From positions 211,734-275,733 of the forward strand of contig NZ_RXHU01000034.1 in the NCBI RefSeq assembly GCF_003955665.1: a stretch of DNA of 64,000 bases. The letters are read 5' to 3'. Below the pieces are notes generated by a model that was not told the origin of the DNA, did not search any database, and saw nothing but the letters and a program-made list of their open reading frames with translations. The translations under genes were made by a program, and so were the position numbers. The stretch comes from Paenibacillus whitsoniae. Its GTDB lineage: Bacteria; Bacillota; Bacilli; Paenibacillales; NBRC-103111. Below are positions 1 through 9,129 of this stretch, piece by piece; within the stretch, counting starts at the first letter, position 1, and the number at the start of each line of letters is the position of its first letter.

Positions 1-874
1 AAAATTTGAATTGAATGAGTGAAATAATTCCGATAATAATCGCCAGAACGACGCCCATCGCCGATGCGCTGCCAAAATGCCCAAGCATAAACGCCTGCTC
101 GTACACGCCATACATGACCGTCGATGTGCTGTAGACCGGCCCGCCGGATGTCAGGAGCTGGATCAGCGCAAAACACTGGAACGTGTTAATCGTCGTAATG
201 ACGATAATGTACAGGTTCGTCGGCATCAGCATCGGCCAGGTGATTTTGATAAAAATTTGCCATGGCGTCGCACGGTCAATCTCTGCCGCTTCTCGGTAGG
301 AGGTCGGAATGTTGCCAAGCGAAGCTACATATAAAATGATCGGCTGCCCGACAGACGTCGTAATCAGCACGGCAATAATCGCAAGCAAGGCAGTCCGCTG
401 GTCGCCAAGCCAGGAGACCGGCTCTAGCCCGACCAAGCTTCCCAAATAGTTGAGGATTCCGTAGTTGGGATGATAGATCCAGCCCCAGACGACCGTGATG
501 CTGACGACGGACGAGACGGCCGGCAAATAGAAGACGCCGCGGAAAAAGGAGCGCGCCCATTCTTTTTTACGATAAATCGAAACCGCTACAAAAATGGAAA
601 ACAGGATGACGATCGGGACGGTAATCACGACCAAAAGCAACGTATTGCGCATCGATTTGAGAAACGTCGTGTTATGAATCAGCGCGGTATAGTTGTCGAG
701 GCCCACAAAGGAAAACGTGCGCAGCGAGTAGTCAAAAAAGCTGATATAGATGCCCTTCAGCATCGGATATGCGACAAAAAGCAGAAAGAATCCAAGCGCT
801 GGCAGTAAAAAAAGATAACTCATCAGCCAATCGCGGCGTATGAAGCTTCGGGTTTTACGGGCCGCTGCCTCCAT
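1..874 (-). CDS. Carbohydrate ABC transporter permease, MalF type (3' end off window)
   Basis: Membrane subunit of a sugar importer. About 291 codons are visible from ATG at 874, preceded by GAGGAGGGG; the reading frame runs open off the left edge, so the C-terminus is missing. Several hydrophobic helices are visible, starting with LFLLPALGFFLLFVAYPML near residue 21. The permease loop that docks the ATPase reads EAAEIDRATPWQIF, the EAA motif of this family. It lies 78 bp downstream of the binding lipoprotein on the same strand, so the two are probably one operon; the second permease is expected beyond the left edge. No ATPase gene is nearby, which is usual where a shared MsmX-like ATPase serves many importers (inference). 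Confidence 0.93.
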   Translation of the reverse strand, partial: MEAAARKTRSFIRRDWLMSYLFLLPALGFFLLFVAYPMLKGIYISFFDYSLRTFSFVGLDNYTALIHNTTFLKSMRNTLLLVVITVPIVILFSIFVAVSIYRKKEWARSFFRGVFYLPAVSSVVSITVVWGWIYHPNYGILNYLGSLVGLEPVSWLGDQRTALLAIIAVLITTSVGQPIILYVASLGNIPTSYREAAEIDRATPWQIFIKITWPMLMPTNLYIIVITTINTFQCFALIQLLTSGGPVYSTSTVMYGVYEQAFMLGHFGSASAMGVVLAIIIGIISLIQFKF

Positions 875-908
875 CTTCTTCCCCTCCTCTTTCGTGATGT
901 AGTAAGAA

Positions 909-934
909 GAGTAGAGCACCTCAGCACTCTACTC
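909..934 (-). other. Stem-loop between binding protein and permease
   Basis: GAGTAGAG and CTCTACTC form an 8-bp stem with a 10-base loop in the gap between the two importer genes. It lacks a T-tract, so it is better read as an mRNA-stabilising or processing hairpin that lets the binding protein be made in excess over the permease. That role is common in such operons but inferred here. Confidence 0.35.
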
Positions 935-952
935 CGTGCGGAACATGGGTGG

Positions 953-2353
953 TTATTTGGCTGCTGCCTGTTCTTTTTTCGCTTTGGCGATGGCTTCGTT
1001 CGCTTTCGCCGCAAAGGTGTCGAGCGCTTCCTTGCCGGTTGCCCCGCCTGTCAGCGCACGCTGCAGCTCTGGGAACCAGAACGTGCGGATTTCGGCATAG
1101 CCATCGGCAATCGTTGGCGCATCCGTAATAAATTCACGCGCCGCTTCCGCGTACTTATACTCAGGATCATTGTACAGACCTGTTACCGACGTACGGGCAG
1201 ACAAGCCGCCGGTTTGAATCAGATTTTTCTTCCCATATTCCGGGTCATTGGCAATGAAGTCGATCAGCTTCTTGGATGCCGCAATTTTATCCGCGTTGCC
1301 ATTGTTGAAGATCGCCATGCCGCCAAGGTACGGCTCCAGCTTCGGTTTCGAACCATCCATCGTCGGGAATGGCAGCAGGATGTCCTCGAATTGCGTCTTT
1401 TTCAGCGGTACGTTTTGCGCTTTAAGTACAGCCGAGTAGTTGAGGGTAAACGCCAGCTTGCCTTGCAGGAACAGATCGTTCACGTCCGCCGCCGCCAAGG
1501 AAGCAGGACCTGCCACGCTCAGCTTGTCTTTCGTCGCTTGCACGACCCAATCCAGCGCTTTCGCCGCATTGTCCGTGTTGATGGCCACTTTGGAGTTGTC
1601 TTCGCTGAGGAAGCGGGAAACGCCCATGTTCGCCAAGTAAGCCCGGGTGCCTTGGTCGCCTGCGGAGCTTTTCGCGAAGAACGCGGACGGAATCACGTCC
1701 GGAGCCTTCTCTTTCACCGCTTTAAGTGCTTTCTCGTATTCGGCCACCGTCCACGTCCGGTCAGGGCGATTCAATGGTAGAAGGTCGAGTGCGCCGATTT
1801 TCTCGAACACCGTTTTATTAACCGCCATCATGAACGGCGCCGTATTGATCGGATACATGTAGATCTGATCGCCAACCATGGATTGCTTCCAGATCGCCGG
1901 CGTAATGTCTTTCTTCACTTCGTCCGAGACCATATCGTTCAGCGGCGCAAGCAGTTTCTTTTTGCCCCAGTCGATAATCCGGCCCGGCGCATCATAAATG
2001 ACATCCGGCGCGGAGTTAGAGGCGATGGCCACATTCAGCTTTTGCGGGCCGCCTTCAAACGTAATCATCTCGAGGTTAACTTTAATCTCTGGATATTTCT
2101 TGTTAAACGCAGCGATAATCTGTTTCTCGTATTTCCCCACTTCGCCGTCCAACGGCTGAAAGTTGGGGAAATTCCACCACGTGATTTCAACCGGCTTCGA
2201 CGGCACCGTGGTTGCGGCTGTCCCGGTCGTGGTTGCTGGAGCGGATGGCGCAGGGCTTGACGTATTCGTTGAAGCGTTGGAGCAAGCAGCGAGCTGCGAC
2301 CCGACCAGCGCGAGACCGATCAGCGTCATAAGACCTTTTTTCATCGTTTTCAT
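953..2353 (-). CDS. Sugar ABC transporter substrate-binding lipoprotein
   Basis: 466 residues. It begins with a lipoprotein signal: charged MKTMKKG, a hydrophobic core, then the lipobox LAAC with Cys near residue 24 and an Ala/Thr/Pro-rich linker. The mature part looks like a family 1 solute-binding protein (EITWWNFPNF near the N-terminus; GGMAIFNNGNADKIAASKKLIDFI in the C-terminal half). It would capture a sugar or oligosaccharide outside the membrane and hand it to the permease downstream. A GGGGGTG ribosome site precedes ATG 2353; a second ATG three codons in is possible. A YesN/YesM pair is divergent upstream and probably controls it. Substrate unknown. Confidence 0.92.
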   Translation of the reverse strand: MKTMKKGLMTLIGLALVGSQLAACSNASTNTSSPAPSAPATTTGTAATTVPSKPVEITWWNFPNFQPLDGEVGKYEKQIIAAFNKKYPEIKVNLEMITFEGGPQKLNVAIASNSAPDVIYDAPGRIIDWGKKKLLAPLNDMVSDEVKKDITPAIWKQSMVGDQIYMYPINTAPFMMAVNKTVFEKIGALDLLPLNRPDRTWTVAEYEKALKAVKEKAPDVIPSAFFAKSSAGDQGTRAYLANMGVSRFLSEDNSKVAINTDNAAKALDWVVQATKDKLSVAGPASLAAADVNDLFLQGKLAFTLNYSAVLKAQNVPLKKTQFEDILLPFPTMDGSKPKLEPYLGGMAIFNNGNADKIAASKKLIDFIANDPEYGKKNLIQTGGLSARTSVTGLYNDPEYKYAEAAREFITDAPTIADGYAEIRTFWFPELQRALTGGATGKEALDTFAAKANEAIAKAKKEQAAAK

Positions 2354-2393
2354 TGAAGCACCCCCATCATATTTGGCAGAACGAATTCGGGCT

Positions 2394-2408
2394 TGAATCC
2401 GCTTTCGA
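2394..2408 (-). promoter_or_regulatory. Candidate cre (CcpA) site upstream of binding-protein gene
   Basis: On the minus strand TCGAAAGCGGATTCA fits the cre consensus WTGNAANCGNWNNCW at all but the second fixed base. It lies about 40 bp upstream of the binding-protein start, where CcpA would repress transcription when preferred sugars are present. Pattern match only. Confidence 0.45.
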
Positions 2409-2588
2409 CTCGTTCATGAAACTAGCATAAGCGATTGAGGAGGCTGCGGAGAATCCCCGTGTTTTGACCTTTATGGTCGTATTCTGACCTGTTGTTGTAG
2501 ACGTCCATGGGTTCCGCCTCTTCCCTTCTTTTTAGTGATATAATGGCTTTACACAAAAATAGACACGTTTGCGACAAGGGGGAACGGC

Positions 2589-4190
2589 ATGTTTACACTG
2601 CTCATCGTGGAGGACGAACCGCTGATTCGTACCGGGCTGCAGCATTATTTTGACTGGCAAGCGCTTGGCGTAACCCGGATCCTGGATGCGGACAATGGTG
2701 GAATCGGCCTGCAAACGGCGCTGCGCGAGCGCCCGGATCTCATTATCACCGACATTCGCATGCCGGAGATGGACGGGCTGCAGATGCTGGAAAAGCTTCG
2801 CTCAGCGCTTCCCGATACCCTTTTTATTATTTTGACCGGGTTTAACGATTTTGACTATGCCCAGCGGGCAATTCGCCTTGGAGGGGTACACGATTTCTTA
2901 CTTAAGCCGCTTGAGTATGAGGAAAGCTTGGCGACCTTGATGAACGCGATTGGGACATTGAATACGCGGCGCCAAGCGCGCGAGGAGCGCGAACAGCTTG
3001 TCCGGCAAGCGAATACAGGCTTAGGCCATTCGATGGTCAAGGCACTACTGGACGAGGAGATCGCCGTATGGGAAATGGGCTTGCAGGAACTGCTTGGCGG
3101 GTTAGACGAACGGCCCGTGCAGTTTCAGCCATTCGCACTTACGTGGCTGCCGGCGGATGGCGCGTCGTTCTCGCGGAAATGGTTTCGCGAGGAAGCGGAC
3201 AAGCTGACGGAGACTGCGCTGGCGGCACTATACGGCGCAGGCCCGACTGCTGCCAGCCGCGTCCTTCTCTATGCGGATGGCCGGAAAGCTTATGCCGTCG
3301 CCGTGTTAGATGCGGGGGCGCAGATGTCCGGCGACGCCGCTCGGGATCTGACGCTGCCTGCTGGCTGGTTTGTCGCCTGCGGGCAGCCGGCAACCGGCGC
3401 CGCTTCCCTTCCACAGGCGCTGCACGACGCCGACAGCCTGCTGTACCGGCGCTTCTGCCACCCGGAGCGGCGGCTGTTCCTGGCGGGAAGCGAGCAGAGT
3501 GCAGTCCCATCGGGTCGGCTGCTCCTCGCGAACGAAGATCGGCAACGGCTCCTCGACGCGATGCAAGGCGGGCAGCCAGAGTGCTTGCAGACACTGATGC
3601 AGCGGCTTGCCCAGGAGCTGCGGGATCAGCTGGCTCAGGCCACGATGGACCAGGGCTTCGCCTACGTGCAGGAAATCATCGCCGTCGCGATCCGATTTGC
3701 CCATCTCCACGCTATTCCTGTGGAGGGCATCTACAGCGAGAAGCTGCTCAAGCTGACGTGCGTGGACGATTTTGCGACGCTGGAAGGGCTTTTCGATTGG
3801 CTGGCTGCTTGGATGGTTCATGTAAGCGCTGTCTACCAAGCCAACAACTCGTCCGCGCAGCCGCTTGATACGCAGATTTTTGAACATATCGAAGCGTATA
3901 TTAAGGCGCATATCGACCAGGACATCACGCTGCAAATGGTCGCCGACCGCTTTTTCTATAACCCGTCTTATTTGAGCCGTATTTTTAAACGTCGGTTGAA
4001 TAAAAATTACATGCGCTTCGTCACCGAAATTCGCATCGGGTATGCGATGGAGTGCCTCAAGCAGCCGGACTATCTCGTGACGGATGTCTGTACGATGTGC
4101 GGGTACAAGAGCTACAAGCATTTTGTGAAAACGTTCCGCGCGATCACCGGGAAGACACCGACCGATTTCCGAAAAAAGTGGGGGTGGTGA
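2589..4190 (+). CDS. YesN-type response regulator (receiver + AraC DNA-binding domain)
   Basis: 533 residues. Receiver domain at 1-125 with acidic pair E8/D9, phosphoacceptor Asp55 (IITDIRMPEMDG) and Lys near 106 (LLKPLEY). A middle region of about 290 residues has no recognised motif; a C-terminal AraC-type double helix-turn-helix (about 430-533) contains VADRFFYNPSYLSRIFKR and CGYKSYKHFVKTFRAITGKTPTDFRK. The start is ATG after AAGGGGGAACGGC. The sensor kinase follows three bases after the stop. It is transcribed away from the sugar importer at 2353, the standard layout in which the phosphorylated regulator activates the neighbouring importer. Confidence 0.94.
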   Translation: MFTLLIVEDEPLIRTGLQHYFDWQALGVTRILDADNGGIGLQTALRERPDLIITDIRMPEMDGLQMLEKLRSALPDTLFIILTGFNDFDYAQRAIRLGGVHDFLLKPLEYEESLATLMNAIGTLNTRRQAREEREQLVRQANTGLGHSMVKALLDEEIAVWEMGLQELLGGLDERPVQFQPFALTWLPADGASFSRKWFREEADKLTETALAALYGAGPTAASRVLLYADGRKAYAVAVLDAGAQMSGDAARDLTLPAGWFVACGQPATGAASLPQALHDADSLLYRRFCHPERRLFLAGSEQSAVPSGRLLLANEDRQRLLDAMQGGQPECLQTLMQRLAQELRDQLAQATMDQGFAYVQEIIAVAIRFAHLHAIPVEGIYSEKLLKLTCVDDFATLEGLFDWLAAWMVHVSAVYQANNSSAQPLDTQIFEHIEAYIKAHIDQDITLQMVADRFFYNPSYLSRIFKRRLNKNYMRFVTEIRIGYAMECLKQPDYLVTDVCTMCGYKSYKHFVKTFRAITGKTPTDFRKKWGW

Positions 4191-4193
4191 CCC

Positions 4194-6020
4194 GTGAACC
4201 TCTCACGCCTGCTTACACAGCCTTTTCGCCTGAAGCATGTCAATCGGCAGATTTTTGTGCTCATGATTCTCATTATAACCGTACCGCTCCTGATCATCTC
4301 GGTAATCATTTATTTCTTCTCCATCCAGGCAGTGAAAAATGAATACCAAAGCAGCTCCAGCCTGATCCTGAACAATCTGTCGTTCAATATCGACCAGTAC
4401 CTGCAATCGATCGAAAAAGCGACGCTCACCGCCCAAATGGATGGCGGCCTGCAAAGCGCGCTGGAGCATTGGGTCGCAGGCGCGGAGGATAGTCCGGGCG
4501 ATCGTCTGCTGCCCTACAGCACGACGATTGAACAGTTCGTCAGTTCGATTGAAATGACGATCAAAAACGTGGACAGCGTACAAATCTACGCGGGCTCGCG
4601 CGTGTTCTATTCGGCGAATTTTAATCGGGCCGATTATGATGTGAAGGATTTTACGCAGGAGGACTGGTACATCCAGACCCAGCAAAGCAAGGGCGGCATC
4701 GTGCTGTTCGGCACGCATAAGCCGTTTCACCGCGTGAACGCCAAGGCGCCCGTCATTTCCATCGCGCGGGTGATCAATAAAGTCGGCAGCAAGCAGCCGC
4801 TCGGCGTGATGCTGATCGACATTCGGCTCGATTCGCTGCGTGAGATTTTGAAGCTGTCGGAGACGAGTAAGCGCAGCTTTACGATTGTCGACAGCCATGG
4901 GGGGAGCATTTACAACTCCGAGAGCGCTGCAGGTGGGGAGGCATCGCCGATTGGACTTGAGGCGCCGAAGCTGGAAGCCGTGCTGGCGCAGGAGACGGGC
5001 AGCTTCTACGCTTGGTTTAACGGCGCGAATGCTTATGTCAATTTCGTCACGTCGCCCTACTCCGGCTGGAAAGTGATTCAATCGATTTCCGAGAAGGAGA
5101 TGACGAAGCAGGCGGAGGTTTTGATCAAAATCATTTTGGCGCTGGCGATTTTGTCGCTAGGCACCGCGATTTTATTTATGTTCATCCTCTCGGCCAGGGT
5201 GACCAAGCCTATTATTTTGTTAAGCCGCAAAGTCAAAATGGTCGGTCTCGGCAACTTCGACGTCGACATTTCCTCGGACCGGCAGGACGAATTCGGCGTG
5301 CTCTATCAAGGCATCCGCAAGATGATGGGGGATCTGCAAAACTACATCGAGCGCTCCTCGATGGCGAAGGCGCAGCAGAAAGTCGCGCAGTTCGGCGCGC
5401 TGAAAAGCCAGATCAATCCACATTTTCTCGCCAATGTGCTGGAAACGATCCAGATGAAGGCCATTCTTGGCGGGCAGCGGGACGTCGGGGAAATGGTCGG
5501 CATTCTCGGCCGGCTGTTTCGCATTCATATCCAGACGGGCAAAGAAACCGTCATGCTGCAGGAAGAACTGATCCACACCCGGCTGTATGTCAAAATCCAG
5601 CAGATGCGCTTCGGCGAGAAAATCGCTTACCGCGAGCAGTTGGCCGAAGGCACGGAAGAGCTGCGCGTGCTGCATTTCTCCTTGCAGCCGCTTATCGAGA
5701 ACGCCTTCGTGCACGGCCTGGAGCGCAGCAGCGAGCCGGGGCTGCTCGAAGTCGTGTCGCTTCGCGACGGTGACGATCTGCTGCTGCTCGTCCGGGATAA
5801 CGGCGTCGGCATGGACGCCGCTAGGTTGCAACAGCTGCGCGCGCGGCTGTCGCAGCCTAGCGATACGCTGGATGAGACGCATATCGGCATGAAAAACGTG
5901 CATGACCGCATCGTGTTCTATTTTGGCGAGGCGTACGGCCTTGAGATCGAAAGTGTCCTTGGCGAAGGGACAACTGTCAAGATTAGGATCCCCGCGACGG
6001 CGCAAAGTACGCTACAATGA
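4194..6020 (+). CDS. YesM-type sensor histidine kinase
   Basis: 608 residues, start GTG three bases after the response-regulator stop, so translation is probably coupled. Membrane helix at about 19-42, an extracellular sensor of about 260 residues, second helix at about 309-331, HAMP linker, then a HisKA_7TM-like/His_kinase core with phosphoacceptor His410 in QINPHFLANVLETIQ. The usual Tyr after PHFL is Ala here, a small departure from the family. The ATPase part carries QPLIENAFVHG (N box) and DNGVGM (G1 box). It would sense a sugar or wall signal outside the cell and phosphorylate the adjacent YesN-type regulator. Confidence 0.94.
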   Translation: MNLSRLLTQPFRLKHVNRQIFVLMILIITVPLLIISVIIYFFSIQAVKNEYQSSSSLILNNLSFNIDQYLQSIEKATLTAQMDGGLQSALEHWVAGAEDSPGDRLLPYSTTIEQFVSSIEMTIKNVDSVQIYAGSRVFYSANFNRADYDVKDFTQEDWYIQTQQSKGGIVLFGTHKPFHRVNAKAPVISIARVINKVGSKQPLGVMLIDIRLDSLREILKLSETSKRSFTIVDSHGGSIYNSESAAGGEASPIGLEAPKLEAVLAQETGSFYAWFNGANAYVNFVTSPYSGWKVIQSISEKEMTKQAEVLIKIILALAILSLGTAILFMFILSARVTKPIILLSRKVKMVGLGNFDVDISSDRQDEFGVLYQGIRKMMGDLQNYIERSSMAKAQQKVAQFGALKSQINPHFLANVLETIQMKAILGGQRDVGEMVGILGRLFRIHIQTGKETVMLQEELIHTRLYVKIQQMRFGEKIAYREQLAEGTEELRVLHFSLQPLIENAFVHGLERSSEPGLLEVVSLRDGDDLLLLVRDNGVGMDAARLQQLRARLSQPSDTLDETHIGMKNVHDRIVFYFGEAYGLEIESVLGEGTTVKIRIPATAQSTLQ

Positions 6021-6068
6021 AGAAACAGAGATTAATGAGATCAGGGCCTACCCTACAAAGGAGAGCAC

Positions 6069-6524
6069 ATGCTGGGACTCGCGATTTTACTTGCTTTTAA
6101 TTTGATCGGCATCGGGTTGCAGACAAGCCTGCACATTCCGCTGCCTGGGAATGTCATTGGATTAATCTTGTTTACGATTGCATTATTTACGAAGCTGATC
6201 AAGCTCGAATGGGTGGAACAGACGGCGAACTGGTTCACCGGGCATATGATGCTGTTCTTCCTGCCGTTCGTAGTCGGCACGATGGCGTTTTTCCCGTTGA
6301 TCGGTGCAAACTGGCTGTCCATCGGTGCCGGCGTCATCGGCAGCACGGCGCTTGTTCTGATCGTCACAGGCTTCGTGACTTCGAAGCTGCAGCGCGGTGC
6401 GGATACGGGCGCAGGGACTGGCGGGAAGCGCGGTCGGCGGGATGAGCTGGTGCAGACGCTGGACGGAGAAATGCGCAGTACTACTGCGGGCAGAACTACT
6501 CCGCTGGACGGAGGGATGTCATGA
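6069..6524 (+). CDS. LrgA/CidA-family holin-like protein
   Basis: 151 residues with four hydrophobic segments in the first 115 (LAILLAFNLIGIGLQ, PGNVIGLILFTIALF, MMLFFLPFVVGTMAFFPLI, VIGSTALVLIVTGFV), the size and pattern of LrgA/CidA proteins, plus a polar C-terminal tail that is longer than usual. Start ATG follows AAAGGAGAGCAC. The family forms small membrane pores linked to murein hydrolase control and carbon-overflow (pyruvate) transport. The last four bases overlap the LrgB-like gene. It sits 48 bp after a YesM kinase gene on the same strand and may be read from that promoter; LrgAB is usually controlled by LytSR instead. Confidence 0.88.
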   Translation: MLGLAILLAFNLIGIGLQTSLHIPLPGNVIGLILFTIALFTKLIKLEWVEQTANWFTGHMMLFFLPFVVGTMAFFPLIGANWLSIGAGVIGSTALVLIVTGFVTSKLQRGADTGAGTGGKRGRRDELVQTLDGEMRSTTAGRTTPLDGGMS

Positions 6525-7213
6525 GCGCATCATCTTGGCTCACGAACCCGATGTTCGGCCTCGCGCTGAGCGTCCTCACCTATACGGCGGCGCAGGCGAT
6601 TCATCGGCGGTGGCGGTTTTTGCACCCGCTCTTTGTCTGCTCCTGCTTCATCATCGCTGTGCTCCTCAGCTTCCGCATCCCCTATTCCGCCTACAAGGTC
6701 GGCGGGGACGTGCTGACGCTGCTGCTCGGACCGGCGACCGTCGCGCTCGGCGTGCCGCTGTATAAACATTTCGCTTTGATTAAGCGAAATGTGGTTGCGA
6801 TCCTCGTCTCAGTGACCCTTGGGTCCCTGACGAGTATCTTGTGCAGCGCCGCCCTCGTCGGGCTGCTCGGCGGCAGCCGCGAGATTTTGCTCAGCCTGCT
6901 GCCGAAGTCAGTCTCCTCGCCAATCGCGCTGGAAATCTCCCGCCATCTCGGCGGCCTGCCGGAGCTGACCGCCGTGCTCACGGTGCTGACCGGCCTCTGG
7001 GGCAGTATGATCGGCCGACGCCTGCTGCAGGCGATGGGCTGCGGCGACGCCCTCTCCATCGGCATCGCCGTCGGAACCGCTGCGCACGGCATCGGCACCG
7101 CACGGCTGCTCAAGGATTCCGAGACGGAGGGCAGCATGAGCGGCTTCGCGATGGGCGCAGCGGGGATTATGACGTCGATTTTGTTTATTCCGATTTATTT
7201 ATGGTTGGGGTAG
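6521..7213 (+). CDS. LrgB/CidB-family membrane protein
   Basis: 230 residues, several membrane segments and the conserved LrgB stretch LLPKSVSSPIALEISRHLGG followed by GTAAHGIGTARLLKDSETEGSMSGFAMG. It starts inside the end of the LrgA-like gene (ATGA overlap), so the two are translationally coupled. In characterised members the pair affects autolysis and pyruvate uptake; which applies here cannot be told from sequence. Confidence 0.92.
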   Translation: MSASSWLTNPMFGLALSVLTYTAAQAIHRRWRFLHPLFVCSCFIIAVLLSFRIPYSAYKVGGDVLTLLLGPATVALGVPLYKHFALIKRNVVAILVSVTLGSLTSILCSAALVGLLGGSREILLSLLPKSVSSPIALEISRHLGGLPELTAVLTVLTGLWGSMIGRRLLQAMGCGDALSIGIAVGTAAHGIGTARLLKDSETEGSMSGFAMGAAGIMTSILFIPIYLWLG

Positions 7214-7235
7214 CCGCAAAATTACAGACTCCGGC

Positions 7236-7460
7236 CGCCCAGTACCTGCATTTTGTACAATTAATTAAACGCCAAAATTGGAATAGGCCTTCAGTTACTG
7301 TAAATTGTACATGTAAATCTGCCGATTTACTTACAATCAGCCCAAAATCCGGATTTCCACCGAAATTAACTGTAGGTTTTGCAGGTACTCCTTCAATTTG
7401 GAGGAGCTTTGAGCGAATTTGATGTAGTTTTGCAGGTAACCAACTGCAGCGAGCGTGCGT
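7236..7460. repeat. Degenerate CTGCA/TGCAGGTA intergenic repeats
   Basis: The stretch after the LrgB-like gene has no convincing gene. It holds several imperfect copies of short palindromic words: CCTGCATTTTGTACA, TTACTGTAAATTGTACATGTAA, AACTGTAGGTTTTGCAGGTA and TTGCAGGTAACCAACTGCAG. The same vocabulary recurs at 23645-23675 and 41560-41760, so it is a dispersed intergenic repeat rather than a local accident. Confidence 0.4.
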
Positions 7461-7483
7461 ACCGGCAGCTTATCTTCGCCAAC

Positions 7484-7533
7484 AAAAAACCAGCCCCCGC
7501 GTCCCAACGGACACAAAGGCTGGTTTTCTATTT
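7484..7533. terminator. Bidirectional intrinsic terminator
   Basis: AAAACCAGCC at 7486-7495 pairs with GGCTGGTTTT at 7518-7527, with T-rich sequence on the plus-strand side and A-rich sequence on the other. It can end both the lrgAB unit and the convergent yhaM gene. Confidence 0.8.
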
Positions 7534-7540
7534 TTCCGCG

Positions 7541-8497
7541 CTACAGCTTCAAGCGATACACCGCTTTATTCTCAAGTCCGCGAATCATCGGCGTCCACGG
7601 CTCGGATTCCGGCGTCGTCAGCAGTGCGTCCTCCACCATCTGCAGCTTCGCGTCCATCGAGTCGATGTAATGGAGCGCGACGGCCTCCGGCAGCTGCGGC
7701 AGCACCGGGCTTCCCCACTCCGGCAAGTTGTGATGGGACAGCACGATGTGCTGAAGGCCGATCACGACATCTGACTGCAGGTCAATGCCGTGATAGATGG
7801 CGGCTTCGGTAATCCAACTCGATACCATGGAAATGTGCCCGAGCAGCTTGCCCTGCACGCTGTAATCCGAGACGATGCCGAGCTGGGCGACCATCTCATC
7901 CGGCTTGGCAATATCATGAAGAATAATGCCCGCTTTGATCAAATCCGGGTTCAAAAACGGCCGCTGCCCGCAAATAAACTCGCCGATTTCCAGCATTCTG
8001 ACGATATGATAAGCGAGTCCCGCATAGTAGGCGTGATGGTGCGATTTGGCCGCCGGGGAGTGCTCCAGCTTATCGCCGACCTTCACAACGCAGAACGAGA
8101 CGATGTTGCGAATTGTCGGGTTCTCGATGCTATCCAGCACGCGATGAATCGTTTGAATCAAGTCATACGGCGAGATCGGCGCCGAGCGAATAAAATCCGT
8201 CAGCTTTACGCCATCTTCAGGCGTCGCTTTGCGGATTTTGCCGATTTTGATCTGGAGCCGTTCGCGGTACAATTGCACCAATCCCTGCACCTTGACCAGC
8301 GTCATCGGGAAAAACGTCTCTTTGTCGGTGATGCTCGCATCCCACAGCTTAGCGGGAATTTGGCCGCTGGCGTCACAGAGGACAATGTCCAGAAAATCTT
8401 TGGCCGGCGTTGTGTTGGTTTGCTTAATTTCCAATTCCTTGATGAGATAGAACCCGACAAATTCATCGGGCGCTTGCAGCTGTTTAATTAACGTCAT
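7541..8497 (-). CDS. yhaM: 3'-5' exoribonuclease YhaM (OB fold + HD domain)
   Basis: 318 residues, the usual YhaM length. The N-terminal third is an OB-fold nucleic-acid-binding domain (FLDIVLCDASGQIPAKLWDA). The HD phosphohydrolase domain carries the metal-binding motifs SHHHAYYAGLAYHI and GIILHDIAKPDE and a late His-rich segment HIVLSHHNLPEWG. Family members degrade short RNA and some DNA from the 3' end in the cytoplasm and help start replication in some Gram-positives. Start ATG follows GGAGGAAC (AATGGTGGAGGAACTTAA). It stands alone and ends at a shared terminator. Confidence 0.93.
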   Translation of the reverse strand: MTLIKQLQAPDEFVGFYLIKELEIKQTNTTPAKDFLDIVLCDASGQIPAKLWDASITDKETFFPMTLVKVQGLVQLYRERLQIKIGKIRKATPEDGVKLTDFIRSAPISPYDLIQTIHRVLDSIENPTIRNIVSFCVVKVGDKLEHSPAAKSHHHAYYAGLAYHIVRMLEIGEFICGQRPFLNPDLIKAGIILHDIAKPDEMVAQLGIVSDYSVQGKLLGHISMVSSWITEAAIYHGIDLQSDVVIGLQHIVLSHHNLPEWGSPVLPQLPEAVALHYIDSMDAKLQMVEDALLTTPESEPWTPMIRGLENKAVYRLKL

Positions 8498-8547
8498 TTA
8501 AGTTCCTCCACCATTCATTAGGAACATTATACTACGTCTTGCCGCTA

Positions 8548-9129
8548 TCACACCACATACTCCCGAAATACCTCGTTGTAGTAGACAAACTTGCTGCCAG
8601 GGTACTTGAATCCAAGAAACATGCCCGAAAAGTCAATTCGCACCGAAGTCAAATAAGGGCTGCGTACTGTACTCCGTACCAATTGACGCAGACGTGCTTC
8701 GTTCTTGCTGTTAATCGCGTCCACAATCTCCTGTGCGTAAACCGGATTCACCGCAATTTCCCTGTACATGGGAATGACCGATTTCGCGATCGCGCGATGG
8801 ATAGCAGAATTAAACGTACGCTGCGTCAGCCCAGGCTGGATCGTCGTACCATTCGTGATGACGAGCAGCGGCTTCGGCAGTGGAATATCGATAAAATAGC
8901 CTACACTATTGGAAGCGAGCGCATAAATCGGTCTGCGGCCGATCGCTTTGCGCAGCAGTTTTTGCATCTCAGCGATGTCCGTTTCACGCACGGCTTTCGC
9001 CCATTGCACAGCGTACCTTGCATCACAAGCCACTTTTTCGTAAAAAGGCAGCATCCACCTCGCCAGCTTCCGCACTGCAAATGCGCGCTGTCTGATCGGC
9101 TTTGCCTTGGCTGTCTTTCCTTTTTTCAT
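8548..9129 (-). CDS. Uncharacterised basic protein
   Basis: 193 residues, not recognised. It has a strongly basic start (MKKGKTAKAKPIRQR), no signal peptide or membrane helix, and many Arg/Lys throughout, suggesting nucleic-acid or spore-surface association at most. The middle reads SNSVGYFIDIPLPKPLLVITNGT, a possible beta-rich core; the C-terminus ends RIDFSGMFLGFKYPGSKFVYYNEVFREYVV in two pieces (FSGMFLGF and KFVYYNEVFREYVV). Start ATG 9129 follows GGGAGCGGGTGAGCG. It is monocistronic between yhaM and the arabinan locus. Codon use looks like that of its neighbours. Probably real, function unknown. Confidence 0.7.
   Translation of the reverse strand: MKKGKTAKAKPIRQRAFAVRKLARWMLPFYEKVACDARYAVQWAKAVRETDIAEMQKLLRKAIGRRPIYALASNSVGYFIDIPLPKPLLVITNGTTIQPGLTQRTFNSAIHRAIAKSVIPMYREIAVNPVYAQEIVDAINSKNEARLRQLVRSTVRSPYLTSVRIDFSGMFLGFKYPGSKFVYYNEVFREYVV

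Noticed and set aside
5220..6005. 261-codon minus-strand frame inside the kinase gene
   Set aside because: Shadow of the YesM-type gene; no ribosome site and antisense composition.
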